From Rugamonas aquatica (GTDB lineage Bacteria > Pseudomonadota > Gammaproteobacteria > Burkholderiales > Burkholderiaceae_D): a DNA stretch of 64,000 bases. Position 1 is the first letter of the stretch, and each line of letters opens with the position of its first letter. Location of the stretch: the NCBI RefSeq assembly GCF_009380215.1, contig NZ_WHUG01000001.1, positions 496,001-560,000 of the forward strand, read 5' to 3'. The notes below the pieces were generated by a model. It made no database searches. It saw only the letters and a list, made by a program, of their open reading frames with translations, and was not told the DNA's origin. Made by a program: the position numbers and the translations under genes. Below are positions 53,573 through 62,320 of this stretch, one piece after another.

Positions 53573-55501
53573 TCATTCCTGCGCCAGTAGCGTGGTGACA
53601 TAGTTCAGCGCCTCGCGGGCGCCATGGCTGTCGTAGCCATATTCGTCGACCAGGCGGTCTTCGACGGCGGATATCTTGGCGCGCACATCGTCATCGGGAC
53701 GTTTGCTGGAACTGACCAGCCGCAGCACGTCGCGCCGCTGTTCGAACAGATATTGTTGCAGGGCGTCGCGCAGCTGCGCATGACTGCCCAGGCCGAAGGG
53801 CTGGCCGCGCTTGTAGGCGCTCATGGCCTTGCGCACCACTTCCTGCCGGAACGACTGCTTGCCGGAATCGGAGATCGCGATCTTTTCCTCGACCGCACGC
53901 AGAAAGCGTTCGTCCGGCCGCCGCTCCTCGCAGGTGATGGGGTCTTTCACTTGCCGGTTGTCCAGCATGGCCTCCACCTCGTCCAGGTACTTGCCCAGCA
54001 ACTCTTCCACCTCTTGTTCGAACGAGACAAACAAGGCCTTGTGCACATCCTCCTTGACCCAGCGATTGTAGAAATCCTTGCGGGTCAACACCAGGTAGTC
54101 CACCCATTTGCGTTTGCGCGCCGATTCGATGCGGGCGTCGCTCTCGATGCCATCCTTCAGCGCCAGCAGCAGGTCCATGGTGGTCAGGCTGCTGCGGTGC
54201 GACTGGATGATGGCATTCGACAGGGCATTGATGACGAAGCGCGGCGAAACCCCGGACAGGCCTTCGTCCGGCGCCCGGTCCTTGCCGCGTATCCTTTGCG
54301 CCTCGGCCTGGTGGACGCCGTCCACGTCCTCGCCCGCGTGGATGCGCACCCGCTTGGCCAGTTCGCCGTCGCGCTCCTCGCCTTCATGCAGCCGGGTCAG
54401 TACGGCGAACACGGCCGCTGCGTGCAGCACATGCGGGTCCAGATGCACGCTGCGGAAGGCCGGCGCCGCCGCCAGGATCAGCTTGTGATAGATGCGCGCC
54501 TCCTCGCGATAGTTCAGCGTATAGGGCACTTGCACAATCACCATGCGGTCCAGCAAGCCTTCGTTCTCGCTCTCCTGCAGGAACTTGCGGAACTCCGCCA
54601 GATTGGTGTGGGCGAGGATGGTCTCGTCGAGATAGATCAACGGAAAGCGCGCCACCTTGACGTTTTTTTCCTGCGTCAGCGTCAGCAGCAGATACAGGAA
54701 CTCGCGCTTGACCTTGAGGATTTCTATCATCTCCAGCATGCCGCGGCTGGCGGCGTACACGGCGCCGGACCAGGACCACGCGCGCGGATCGCCTTCGTCG
54801 CCGAACTCGGCCACCTTGGACAGGTCGACCGAGCCGACCAGGTCGGCGATGTCGGCGGTGTTCGGGTCATGCGGTGCGTAAGTGCCGACGCCGCTGCGCC
54901 CGGCTTCGGAAATGAAGATGCGCTCGACCGGCATGCGCAGGAAATCACCGTTCAACTCGTGCTCAAGCCTGGCGCGGCAGTGCGGACACAATTCACCGGC
55001 CACCTCCACGCCGTAGGTTTCGCGGAAGCCGGAGCGCATGGTGTGCGGCACCAGATGCAGCGGCGATTCATGCACCGGACAGCCGGCGATGCCGAACAGG
55101 GCGCCGGCATCGGTGTAACTGTATTCCTCCAACCCGCGCTTGAGGCGTATCACCAGCGTGGACTTGCCGCCCGACGGCGGTCCCAGCAACAACAACAGCC
55201 GCCGGCCCACCTCGGACCCGGCGGCTGCCGCCTTGAAGTAGTCGGCCACGCGGGCCAGCGCATCGTCGATGCCGAACAGCTCGTCCGCGAACAGCGTACA
55301 GCGCAGCTTGCCGTCCTCGCCTTGCTGGCCGCTCCAGCACAACATGTCCCAGATGTATTGATGCGAGCTGCGCGCGAACTGGCAGGGCGCCGCCGGCAGC
55401 ACCTGTTCCATGAACTGCGCGAAGCTGCCGCTCCAATGCCCCGCCCGGTGCTGACGCGTGAAGGCGTGCAATTGCTCCCTGTATAGTTCGCGTTGATCCA
55501 T
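53573..55501 (-). CDS. prkA: PrkA/YeaG-family serine protein kinase
   Basis: A 642-residue PrkA. The AAA-type ATPase loop is GPPSGGKS (107-114) following a conserved N-terminal PrkA region. The C-terminal third is the kinase-related PrkA domain with helices such as FYNRWVKEDVHKALFVSFE. YeaG/PrkA proteins phosphorylate proteins during nitrogen or stationary-phase stress; in E. coli the operon depends on stress sigma factors. It is the first gene of the three-gene operon. The 105-base upstream gap contains no convincing sigma-54 or sigma-70 match. Confidence 0.94.
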   Translation of the reverse strand: MDQRELYREQLHAFTRQHRAGHWSGSFAQFMEQVLPAAPCQFARSSHQYIWDMLCWSGQQGEDGKLRCTLFADELFGIDDALARVADYFKAAAAGSEVGRRLLLLLGPPSGGKSTLVIRLKRGLEEYSYTDAGALFGIAGCPVHESPLHLVPHTMRSGFRETYGVEVAGELCPHCRARLEHELNGDFLRMPVERIFISEAGRSGVGTYAPHDPNTADIADLVGSVDLSKVAEFGDEGDPRAWSWSGAVYAASRGMLEMIEILKVKREFLYLLLTLTQEKNVKVARFPLIYLDETILAHTNLAEFRKFLQESENEGLLDRMVIVQVPYTLNYREEARIYHKLILAAAPAFRSVHLDPHVLHAAAVFAVLTRLHEGEERDGELAKRVRIHAGEDVDGVHQAEAQRIRGKDRAPDEGLSGVSPRFVINALSNAIIQSHRSSLTTMDLLLALKDGIESDARIESARKRKWVDYLVLTRKDFYNRWVKEDVHKALFVSFEQEVEELLGKYLDEVEAMLDNRQVKDPITCEERRPDERFLRAVEEKIAISDSGKQSFRQEVVRKAMSAYKRGQPFGLGSHAQLRDALQQYLFEQRRDVLRLVSSSKRPDDDVRAKISAVEDRLVDEYGYDSHGAREALNYVTTLLAQE

Positions 55502-55606
55502 CGCCGCATTCCCTCCTGTGTGGTCAGCACATTCGAGTATCTGCGCTGGCGCAGGCTGGTCGTATGATCCGCGTCAAACGGAATCGGGGATTTTTATGGC
55601 TGAAAA

Positions 55607-56518
55607 TCAGTCAACGCGGTCCCATGGCGGCGTGCCGGCGAATTCCTCGACCAGGAAATCGATCATCACCCGCACCTTGGCGCTCAGGTGACGGCGGCTG
55701 GGGTAGACCGCCAGCACATCGATATCGGGCATGTGGAAATCCGGCAGCACCCGCACCAGATCGCCTGCGCGCAGGTCGGCGCCGACCAGGAAGCTGGGTT
55801 GCCAGATCACGCCCAGGCCGCCGAGGGCGGCGCTGCGCGCGGTGTCGCCGTTGTTGGTGTGCATGACGCACGCCACCTTGACCGTGTGCGGCTGGTTTTG
55901 CGCATCGAGCATCTGCCATTCGTCGGCGGTGGCGGCGTAGCTGTAGCCGATGCAGCGGTGCCGCAGCAGGTCGGACGGCTGCAGCGGCATGCCGTGCCGG
56001 GCGATGTAGGAGGGCGCGGCGCACAGGATGTTGTGCGACGTGGCCAGCTTGCGCGCCACGTTGGACGCCGAGCCGGCGCGCGAGATGCGGATCGCCATGT
56101 CATAGCCTTCCTCGACAATGTCGACCACGCGGTCGATCAGCGCCACGTCCAGCTGCACGTCGGGATATTTCTTCATGAATTTGGCCCACAGCGGCGCCAG
56201 ATGCAGCACGCCGAAACTGAGCGGCGCGTTGATGCGCAGCACGCCTTGCGGCTGCATGGTGGCCGAGGAAACGATCGCTTCGGCCTCGGCCACATCGTCC
56301 AGGATGGACTTGGCGCGCTCGAACAGCGCCTCGCCGCTGGAGGTCAGCGACATCTTGCGCGAACTGCGGTTCAGCAGCCGGGTTTGCAGATGCGCTTCCA
56401 GGTCGCTGATGTAGCGGGTGACATTGGCGGGCGAAGTATCGAGCGCATCGGCCGCGCGCGCGAAACCCTCCCTGCGCACCACCTCGACGAATACTTCCAG
56501 CGCGCGCAACCTGTCCAT
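55607..56518 (-). CDS. LysR-family transcriptional regulator
   Basis: A 303-residue LysR regulator. The winged helix-turn-helix lies in the first 65 residues (FVEVVRREGFARAADALDTSPANVTRYISDLEAHL), then a linker helix and two-lobe effector domain with GVLRINAPLSFGVLHLAP. ATG 56516-56518 follows GGGAGTGGT; the frame is open to 56581 but crosses the terminator of the upstream gene. No divergent target is adjacent, as the gene before it points the same way. The effector and regulon are unknown. Confidence 0.92.
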   Translation of the reverse strand: MDRLRALEVFVEVVRREGFARAADALDTSPANVTRYISDLEAHLQTRLLNRSSRKMSLTSSGEALFERAKSILDDVAEAEAIVSSATMQPQGVLRINAPLSFGVLHLAPLWAKFMKKYPDVQLDVALIDRVVDIVEEGYDMAIRISRAGSASNVARKLATSHNILCAAPSYIARHGMPLQPSDLLRHRCIGYSYAATADEWQMLDAQNQPHTVKVACVMHTNNGDTARSAALGGLGVIWQPSFLVGADLRAGDLVRVLPDFHMPDIDVLAVYPSRRHLSAKVRVMIDFLVEEFAGTPPWDRVD

Positions 56519-56562
56519 ACACCACTCCCATTCATGTTTTATAAAGTATAAATCAGCAACAC

Positions 56563-56599
56563 AATAAAAAAGCCGCAGCACCTGAAGGGTGTTGCGGCT
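56563..56599 (-). terminator. Intrinsic terminator of the small lipoprotein gene
   Basis: On the minus strand a 12-base stem (AGCCGCAACACC against GGTGCTGCGGCT, one G-T wobble) with a 5-base loop is followed by a run of six T residues and then ATT. It lies 23 bases after the stop of the gene at 56622-57041. It separates that gene from the LysR gene. Confidence 0.85.
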
Positions 56600-56621
56600 C
56601 GATGGCGGGCAGGAAATTCGC

Positions 56622-57041
56622 TCAGCGCGGAATGTAGTTCACGTTGGCGGCTTCCTTGATCACGCGGCCGGCGCTGATGGCGGTGTTACCGCCCTGGACA
56701 GCCGCGGTGTTGCCGTGATACATGCCAACCAATCCCACTGCCGCCTGGGCATCGCCCGCATTGGCGGCACGCTCGAACAGTTGTATGGCTTCGTTGCGCT
56801 TGGCCGGGTTGGACAGATAACGCAGCGCCAGTTCGCGCTGGGCTACCGGCGAGCCCTGGTCGGCCCATTCCTGCAAGCGGCGCTCGGCGGCGGCTTGGCC
56901 TTGCGGGCCCGCTTGTGTAGCGATGGCTTCAATCACGGTCGGCGAGGGTACCGCGTCTTCCTGCGCCTGGCAGGCGATCAGCGCGCCCACCAGAACCAGT
57001 ACCGACGATACCAGCACGCCAGACTTGTTGAATAATTCCAT
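56622..57041 (-). CDS. Small lipoprotein with Sel1-like repeat
   Basis: A 139-residue protein. The N-terminal hydrophobic segment ends in LIAC (LVLVGALIACQAQ), a plausible lipobox, so it is probably a lipoprotein. The middle contains one to two Sel1/TPR-like helices (SPVAQRELALRYLSN; NEAIQLFERAANAGDAQAAV). Function is unknown. It has a strong sigma-70 promoter 145 bases upstream (57186-57214) with a long leader, SD AAGGG 10 bases before ATG, and a strong terminator at 56563-56599, so it is a monocistronic unit. Confidence 0.75.
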   Translation of the reverse strand: MELFNKSGVLVSSVLVLVGALIACQAQEDAVPSPTVIEAIATQAGPQGQAAAERRLQEWADQGSPVAQRELALRYLSNPAKRNEAIQLFERAANAGDAQAAVGLVGMYHGNTAAVQGGNTAISAGRVIKEAANVNYIPR

Positions 57042-57179
57042 ATTTTAGTTACCCTTGGTTAAAGCAATACCACTGTCGGCGAGGAAAGCCTTCCTACAAT
57101 TCTGTCCAAGGCTAAAACCTGAGACCGTCTGCTGCGGCACTTCAGGTCCGGCGGACGCGTCTTCCACGCTCCGTCGCAT
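57042..57179 (-). promoter_or_regulatory. Long 5' leader of the small lipoprotein gene with alternative stems
   Basis: About 138 bases lie between the predicted transcription start and the ATG. On the transcript AGCCTT (57113-57108) can pair with AAGGCT (57092-57087). The overlapping CCTTGG (57111-57106) can instead pair with CCAAGG (57058-57053), which includes part of the Shine-Dalgarno AAGGG (57056-57052). The two 6-base-pair stems exclude each other. This may be chance, as each stem is short. The leader also contains a 79-codon frame with no support. Confidence 0.3.
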
Positions 57180-57185
57180 TGCACC

Positions 57186-57214
57186 ATTATACTTGCACTG
57201 AGACAAATTATCAA
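57186..57214 (-). promoter_or_regulatory. Sigma-70 promoter TTGATA-N17-TATAAT
   Basis: On the minus strand TTGATA (57214-57209) and TATAAT (57191-57186) are separated by exactly 17 bases, a near-consensus housekeeping promoter. Transcription should start near 57179 and lead into the small lipoprotein gene. Confidence 0.75.
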
Positions 57215-57606
57215 TTGCGCAAGATGCCATGGCGCAATAATTTCCTCTTTCTATTGTACAAACTTGCAAAAAAACATGGCGCACACTAGGTACCGCCTTG
57301 CTAGTCTGCTGTTACTTGCCAGTCCGGAGGGGATATTATCACGAAGCTTTTACGGCTCCTGATTGCAAGCCGATAATCGGGGTAACAATTGTAACCATTC
57401 GTTAAGGTGCGGCGAAAAGCCGCGGAACGGTGTCTTTGGTTGCAATGCAACACAAATAAAAATTCATATTTACTGAACAATATGCCCGAATTTAGTTGAG
57501 CGCAATCTTTGCGTCGGGATAAATCGTTGAGTGTGGCGCAGGAATCGACAGTGGCAGACAAAACAGCACTGCTACCGCTGGTAATAGTGGTATGGAACCA
57601 GCCCGA
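57215..57606. other. AT-rich intergenic stretch without a supported gene
   Basis: This stretch of about 390 bases between the lipoprotein promoter and the Hpt gene is much richer in A and T than the rest of the window. It holds a small GCGGC-GAAAA-GCCGC hairpin (57409-57423) and a short palindrome GTTGCA-A-TGCAAC (57439-57451) that could be an operator. The 86-codon minus-strand frame at 57301-57561 has no ribosome-binding site or recognisable domain. A small RNA here cannot be excluded. Confidence 0.5.
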
Positions 57607-58017
57607 CTAAGCCTGGGTCGTCTGTCCGTTTTGAGGCGCGTTACGTTGCAGCCATGCGTCGGCAGACTGCAGTACCAGCTGGTATTCGGACTCCAGCGTC
57701 GCAAACAGAGGCGGGATCTGGTCCAGCTGGCGCTCGGCCACGGCTTGCTCCAGCTTGAGCGAGGCTTCCACCAGCCGCTTGGCGCCCAGCGTGCCGATTG
57801 AACCGCGCAGGCTGTGCAGTGTCTTGCCGGCGTCGGTGTAGCGCTCCTCGCGCAGCGCGGTGGCGGCTTGCTGCATCGGCGCCATGCCGGGCGCACAGGC
57901 GTCGCGCACGATTTTCGAGACGATGGCCAATGCCTTGCCGTCATTGCCCATGTATTTGAGCAAAGTATCGACCGAAAAAATAGTCTCTTCGGATGCCGGC
58001 GGGGTTGCGTCAGACAT
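57607..58017 (-). CDS. Free-standing Hpt-domain phosphotransfer protein
   Basis: A 136-residue protein made almost entirely of one histidine phosphotransfer domain. The helical core carries the phospho-acceptor His68 in KTLHSLRGSIGTLGAK. A short acidic N-terminus precedes it. It would accept phosphate from a receiver domain and pass it on in a phosphorelay. No hybrid kinase is in the window. ATG 58015-58017 has GGAG 6 bases upstream; an earlier ATG at 58029 is possible. It follows the Anbu gene by 95 bases on the same strand and could be the last gene of that operon. Confidence 0.88.
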   Translation of the reverse strand: MSDATPPASEETIFSVDTLLKYMGNDGKALAIVSKIVRDACAPGMAPMQQAATALREERYTDAGKTLHSLRGSIGTLGAKRLVEASLKLEQAVAERQLDQIPPLFATLESEYQLVLQSADAWLQRNAPQNGQTTQA

Positions 58018-58112
58018 GCATCGCTCCATGAAAGTGGATTTTTTATCGATCATACTCTTTTCATGCGTGCACCACGTTGTGGCGTGTTGCAATTATGCAG
58101 TATGTCGGCCCG

Positions 58113-58988
58113 CTATTGTTGTCCGTCATGGAATTGCTGTGCCAGCGTTTGCAGAGGCGTGTTGGACGGCGGCGGCAGCGTCACGCCGGCCGGCGGCGCC
58201 ACGCGCACCGGCTTGCTGCCGGTGGCGGTCGAATGCAAGACGTTGGCCGTCGCTTCAGGCGCGGCATCCCAGACCGGCTTGTCCAGTCCTTCGAACACGC
58301 TCTTCAGTTGATGGCCCCAGGTGTTGCGTATCATCTGGAAGTATTGATTGCGCTCGTCGATGGTGACGAAATGGGTCACGGCCAGCTGTTCGTTGCCGTA
58401 GACCAGCAAATCCAGCGGCAGTCCCACCGACACGTTGGAGCGCAAGGTGGAATCCATGGAAATCAGCGCGCACTTGGCGGCGTCGTCGAGGCTGGTGGCG
58501 GGCGTCACCACGCGGTCGATGATGGGCTTGCCGTACTTGGCCTCGCCGATCTGGAAATACGTGCTTTCGTCGTGCGATTCGATGAAATTGCCGGCCGAAT
58601 AAATCTGGAACAAGCGGCAGCGCTCGCCCTTGATCTGGCCGCCGAAAATGATGCTGACATTGAAGTCGATGCCGAACTCGGCCAGCGCCTTGGCGTCGCG
58701 TTCGTGCACCTGGCGCACGGCGTCGCCGAGGATGCGGGCGGCCTCGTACATGTTGGTGGCGGTCCAGATGCTGCGGCCGTCGGCGTTTTGCTGCTCTGCC
58801 ACCAGCTGGCGTATCGATTGCGAGATCGACAGATTACCGGCGGTCATCATCACCATCATGCGCTCGCCGGGAATCTCGAACACGCTCATCTTGCGGAAGG
58901 TGCCCACCTGGTCCACCCCGGCATTGGTGCGCGAATCCGATAAAAACACCAGCCCGGCATCCAGGCGCATGCCCACACAATAGGTCAT
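58113..58988 (-). CDS. Anbu proteasome-like protease (ancestral beta subunit)
   Basis: A 291-residue Ntn-hydrolase. The start MTYCVGMRLDAGLVFLSDSRTNAGVDQ is diagnostic: Thr2 becomes the catalytic N-terminal nucleophile after Met removal, with no propeptide, and DSRTNAG resembles the beta-subunit loop. GDAVRQVHERDAKALAEFG and FNVSIIFGGQI are conserved core segments. The last 35 residues are a proline-rich tail. In many proteobacteria Anbu is co-encoded with transglutaminase, alpha-E and ATP-grasp proteins, exactly as here. Physiological substrates are unknown. Confidence 0.93.
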   Translation of the reverse strand: MTYCVGMRLDAGLVFLSDSRTNAGVDQVGTFRKMSVFEIPGERMMVMMTAGNLSISQSIRQLVAEQQNADGRSIWTATNMYEAARILGDAVRQVHERDAKALAEFGIDFNVSIIFGGQIKGERCRLFQIYSAGNFIESHDESTYFQIGEAKYGKPIIDRVVTPATSLDDAAKCALISMDSTLRSNVSVGLPLDLLVYGNEQLAVTHFVTIDERNQYFQMIRNTWGHQLKSVFEGLDKPVWDAAPEATANVLHSTATGSKPVRVAPPAGVTLPPPSNTPLQTLAQQFHDGQQ

Positions 58989-59030
58989 CGTTGCAAGTTA
59001 TTGATTAAAGGAATAAATATTGTACACCCC

Positions 59031-59834
59031 TCATTGGGGCACGATCTGCACATCCACGCTCATCGACTCCAGGCCGCCGCCGCGCCGCACGCCGCGCACC
59101 GGCGCCGCCGCCTCGTAGTCGCGCCCGATGGCCAGGCGGCAATACGCGTCCGTCATCAGGCGCGCATGGGTCACGTCGATGCTGACCCAGCCGCTGTAGT
59201 CGCGGTCCTCGGCCCAGGCGTCCACCCAGGCGTGGCTGGCCGCGTGGTCGCTGGTTTCCGGGTCGATGTAGCCGGACACATAGCGCGCCGGTATCCCGTG
59301 CGCGTGGCAGCAAGCCAGAAACAGGTGGGCGTGGTCCTGGCACACGCCTTCGCCGAGCGCGAGCGCGTCGCTGGCCGTGGTGGTGACGGCGGTCGCACCG
59401 CTTTGATACCGGACCGCACCAAAGATGTGCTCGGCCAGGCACATCAAGTCCCTGGTCTGGGCCTTGCCGTCCGGCAGGCAGGAGGCCGCCAGTTCCAGGA
59501 TGCCCGGCGTCTGCTCCGTCAGCCGCGTCGACACCGTGTAGATCAGCGGCGACAGGCTGTCGCCGTTGGGAATGCGGCCCTGTTTCGGGCTGCTGGTCTC
59601 GACCACGCCGCCGGCCACGATGGCCAGCCCCTGGTGCGGCAAATTCATCGTCATCATGTGCGACAGGTTGCCGTAGGCGTCGGTATAACCATGCACATGG
59701 CCGGGCATGGCGATATGCCAGGACAGCACGTGTTGCTGCGCCTCCACGCGCGGCGTCAGGTGCAGCTGCTGGATGGTGTAGGCCAGCGGCGTGCTGTAGG
59801 TGTAGCGGGTTTCGTGACGTATCGTCAGTTGCAT
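59031..59834 (-). CDS. Transglutaminase-like cysteine protease of the Anbu operon
   Basis: A 267-residue protein with an N-terminal beta-sandwich (MQLTIRHETRYTYSTP) and a C-terminal transglutaminase core. The catalytic triad is Cys165 in GEGVCQDHAH, His201 in SHAWVDAW and Asp220 in VSIDVTH. It may act as a protease, amidase or ligase partner of the ATP-grasp protein. ATG 59832-59834 lies at the domain start; a much longer upstream frame overlaps the alpha-E gene and is not credible. It is followed by the Anbu gene after 42 bases. Confidence 0.93.
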   Translation of the reverse strand: MQLTIRHETRYTYSTPLAYTIQQLHLTPRVEAQQHVLSWHIAMPGHVHGYTDAYGNLSHMMTMNLPHQGLAIVAGGVVETSSPKQGRIPNGDSLSPLIYTVSTRLTEQTPGILELAASCLPDGKAQTRDLMCLAEHIFGAVRYQSGATAVTTTASDALALGEGVCQDHAHLFLACCHAHGIPARYVSGYIDPETSDHAASHAWVDAWAEDRDYSGWVSIDVTHARLMTDAYCRLAIGRDYEAAAPVRGVRRGGGLESMSVDVQIVPQ

Positions 59835-59851
59835 AACAGGGCCTCGTGTCG

Positions 59852-60805
59852 TCAAGCCGCCAGCGGCACCAGGAAATCGCGGCTGACGCGATTGCCCAAT
59901 TGATAGATGTCCGACAGGAAGCCTGTCAGGGTGTCGTGCAGGCCGGCCGCGAGGATGTCGTCGATCTTGCCGAACTGGAGCTCGGCGTGCAGCTTGCCGG
60001 CGCAGCGTTCGGTATCGGCGGAGACATCGTTGCGCACCTCGCGCAGGTTCTGCACCACCTCGTCCATGCAGGCCAGCAGCGAGCGCGGCATGTCCGCGCG
60101 CAGCATCAGCAGCTCGGCGATGCGCGCCGGGGTGATAACGTCGCGATACACCTTGCGGTAAATCTCGAAGCCGGATACCGAACGCAGCAACGCGCCCCAG
60201 TAGTAGAAGTCGCGCTGCGTCATGGCCTCGCCGGTGCTGTCGGCACTGCCGCCGCCGTGGAACTTTACGTCGAGGATGCGGGCGGTGTTGTCGGCGCGCT
60301 CCAGGAAGGTGCCCAGGCGGATGAAATGCACGGCCTCGTCGCGCAACATGGTGCCGACGGTGACGCCGCGCGACAGGTGGGAGCGGAACTTGACCCATTC
60401 GAAGAACTTGCTGGGATCGGTTTCCAGCAGATCGCTGTTCAAGCGCTTCTGCATGTCCAGCCAGGTCTGGTTCTGGATTTCCCACACCTCCGTGGTCAGC
60501 GTGCCGCGCACCGCGCGGGCGTTCTCGCGCGCCTCGGTCAGGCAGGCCACGATGGACGAGGGATTGTCCGGATCGCGCACCATGAAATCGATGACGGCGC
60601 GCGCCTCCAGCGTATCGTACTTGCGGTCGAAGGCGGACTGCAGCTCGGAGATGCCGAGCATGGCCCGCCAGCCCTGAAGGTTTTCCTCGTCGGACTGCGG
60701 CAGCATCGACGTTTGCACATTGACGTCCAGCATGCGGGCAGTGTTTTCGGCGCGCTCGGTGTAGCGCGCCATCCAGAACAGATGATCGGCGGTGCGGCTT
60801 AACAT
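59852..60805 (-). CDS. Alpha-E domain protein of the Anbu operon
   Basis: A 317-residue mainly helical protein of the alpha-E (DUF403) family. MLSRTADHLFWMARYTERAENTARMLDV is the family signature, and a second similar helix pair (RLGTFLERADNTARILDV) follows in the middle. Its role is not established; it always travels with the circularly permuted ATP-grasp protein and a transglutaminase, and a peptide-ligation system has been suggested. It starts 10 bases after the ATP-grasp stop and ends 17 bases before the transglutaminase gene. Confidence 0.93.
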   Translation of the reverse strand: MLSRTADHLFWMARYTERAENTARMLDVNVQTSMLPQSDEENLQGWRAMLGISELQSAFDRKYDTLEARAVIDFMVRDPDNPSSIVACLTEARENARAVRGTLTTEVWEIQNQTWLDMQKRLNSDLLETDPSKFFEWVKFRSHLSRGVTVGTMLRDEAVHFIRLGTFLERADNTARILDVKFHGGGSADSTGEAMTQRDFYYWGALLRSVSGFEIYRKVYRDVITPARIAELLMLRADMPRSLLACMDEVVQNLREVRNDVSADTERCAGKLHAELQFGKIDDILAAGLHDTLTGFLSDIYQLGNRVSRDFLVPLAA

Positions 60806-60815
60806 GGGGGTCTCC

Positions 60816-62246
60816 TTAGCGTTCCAAAATCCAGGTATCCTTGGTGCCGCCGCCTTGCGACGAGTTCACCACCAGCGAGCCTTCCTGCAGCGCCACGCGG
60901 GTCAGGCCGCCCGGCACCATGGAAATGGTCTTGCCCGACAGTACAAAGGGGCGCAAGTCGATATGGCGCGGCGCGATGCCGTTCTCGACGTAGGTAGGGC
61001 AGGCCGACAACGCCAGCGTCGGCTGGGCGATGTAGCCGTGCGGCCGGGCCAGCAGGCGCTGGCGGAAGTCTTCGATCTGCTGCTTGCTCGAAGCCGGCCC
61101 GACCAGCATGCCGTAGCCGCCCGCGCCGTGCACTTCCTTCACCACCAGCTCCGGCAGATGGGCCAGCGTGTAGGCCAGATCCTCTTGCTTGCGGCATTGG
61201 TAGGTCGGCACATTGTTCAGCACTGGCTCCTCGGACAGGTAGAACTTGATCATGTCCGGCACGAACGGGTAGATCGACTTGTCGTCCGCCACGCCGGTGC
61301 CGATGGCGTTGGCCAGCGTGACGCGGCCTGCGCGATACACCGACAGCAACCCCGGCACGCCCAGCGAGGAATCCGGCCGGAACGCCAGCGGATCGAGGAA
61401 ATCGTCGTCCAGCCGGCGATAAATCACGTCCACCCGCTTGGGGCCGCGCGTGGTGCGCATGAACACGGTGTTATCGCTGACAAACAAGTCCTTGCCCTCG
61501 ACCAGCTCCACGCCCATCTGCTGCGCCAGGAAGGCGTGTTCGAAGTAGGCCGAGTTGTACATGCCCGGCGTCATCACCACCACGGTCGGGTCGTTGATGC
61601 CCATGGGCGCGACGGAGCGCAGGTTATCGAGCAGCAAATCGGGATAGTGGTCGACCGGGGCGATCTTGTTGCGGGCGAACAGTTCGGGGAACAGCCGCAT
61701 CATCATCTTGCGGTCTTCCAGCATGTAGGAAACGCCGGACGGCACCCGCAGATTATCCTCCAGCACGTAGAACTCGCCCTGGCCGGCGCGCACGATGTCG
61801 ACTCCGGCGATGTGGGCATAGATGTCCGACGCCACCTTGATGCCCTGCATCTCCGGCCGGTACTGCGCGTTCCGGTAGATCTGCTCGGCGGGGATGATGC
61901 CCGCCTTGATGATGTTCTGGTCGTGATAGATATCGTGGATGAACATGTTCAGCGCGCGCACGCGTTGCACCAGCCCGGTCTGTAGCTGCTTCCACTCGGC
62001 CGCCGGAATGATGCGCGGTATCGTATCGAAGGGGATCAGGCGTTCGGTGCCGGCATCGTCGCCATAGACGGCGAAGGTGATGCCGACCCGGCGGAAGGTC
62101 AGGTCGGCCTCGGCGCGCTTGCGCTCGATGGTCTCGGCCGGTTGGCGCTGCAGCCAGCCGCAAAACTCGCGGTAGTGTTCGCGGACCTCGGCGCTGGCGT
62201 GATGGGCCAGGCCGTCGGCGGTCATTTCGTTGAAGAAGTTAGCCAT
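60816..62246 (-). CDS. Circularly permuted type-2 ATP-grasp protein of the Anbu operon
   Basis: A 476-residue ATP-grasp enzyme of the circularly permuted group. Key segments are [30 protein letters not shown] [13 protein letters not shown], and [17 protein letters not shown], which form the ATP-grasp pocket. The C-terminus ends with [21 protein letters not shown], a strongly conserved family stretch. It probably forms an amide bond between a carboxylate and an amine. ATG 62244-62246 is chosen because AGGGA is 9 bases upstream; another ATG at 62253-62255 is too close to it. A sigma-54-like site lies 35 bases upstream. Confidence 0.92.
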   Translation of the reverse strand: MANFFNEMTADGLAHHASAEVREHYREFCGWLQRQPAETIERKRAEADLTFRRVGITFAVYGDDAGTERLIPFDTIPRIIPAAEWKQLQTGLVQRVRALNMFIHDIYHDQNIIKAGIIPAEQIYRNAQYRPEMQGIKVASDIYAHIAGVDIVRAGQGEFYVLEDNLRVPSGVSYMLEDRKMMMRLFPELFARNKIAPVDHYPDLLLDNLRSVAPMGINDPTVVVMTPGMYNSAYFEHAFLAQQMGVELVEGKDLFVSDNTVFMRTTRGPKRVDVIYRRLDDDFLDPLAFRPDSSLGVPGLLSVYRAGRVTLANAIGTGVADDKSIYPFVPDMIKFYLSEEPVLNNVPTYQCRKQEDLAYTLAHLPELVVKEVHGAGGYGMLVGPASSKQQIEDFRQRLLARPHGYIAQPTLALSACPTYVENGIAPRHIDLRPFVLSGKTISMVPGGLTRVALQEGSLVVNSSQGGGTKDTWILER

Positions 62247-62280
62247 GTCGGACATTCCCTGTTGAACACGTTTAACTTCT

Positions 62281-62296
62281 ATCAAGAAACGTGCCA
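62281..62296 (-). promoter_or_regulatory. Sigma-54-like promoter before the Anbu operon
   Basis: The minus strand reads TGGCACG, four bases, then TTGAT. It matches the RpoN consensus at the whole -24 block and has the correct 10-base spacing, but the -12 dinucleotide is GA instead of GC. It lies 35 bases before the ATP-grasp ATG, a normal promoter distance. The -12 mismatch makes it uncertain. Confidence 0.4.
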
Positions 62297-62320
62297 GAGG
62301 AAATGCCCTATCCTGGTGCG

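Noticed and set aside
53624..55486. 620-codon open frame antisense to prkA
   Set aside because: Shadow of a strongly conserved gene; composition is not protein-like and no domain is visible.
57045..57284. 79-codon frame between the lipoprotein gene and its promoter
   Set aside because: It begins upstream of the predicted transcription start, has no ribosome-binding site, and shows no recognisable sequence features.
57409..57423. GCGGC-GAAAA-GCCGC hairpin as terminator
   Set aside because: Not followed by a T run on either strand.
57301..57561. 86-codon frame in the AT-rich gap
   Set aside because: No ribosome-binding site, no domain and AT-rich non-coding-like composition.
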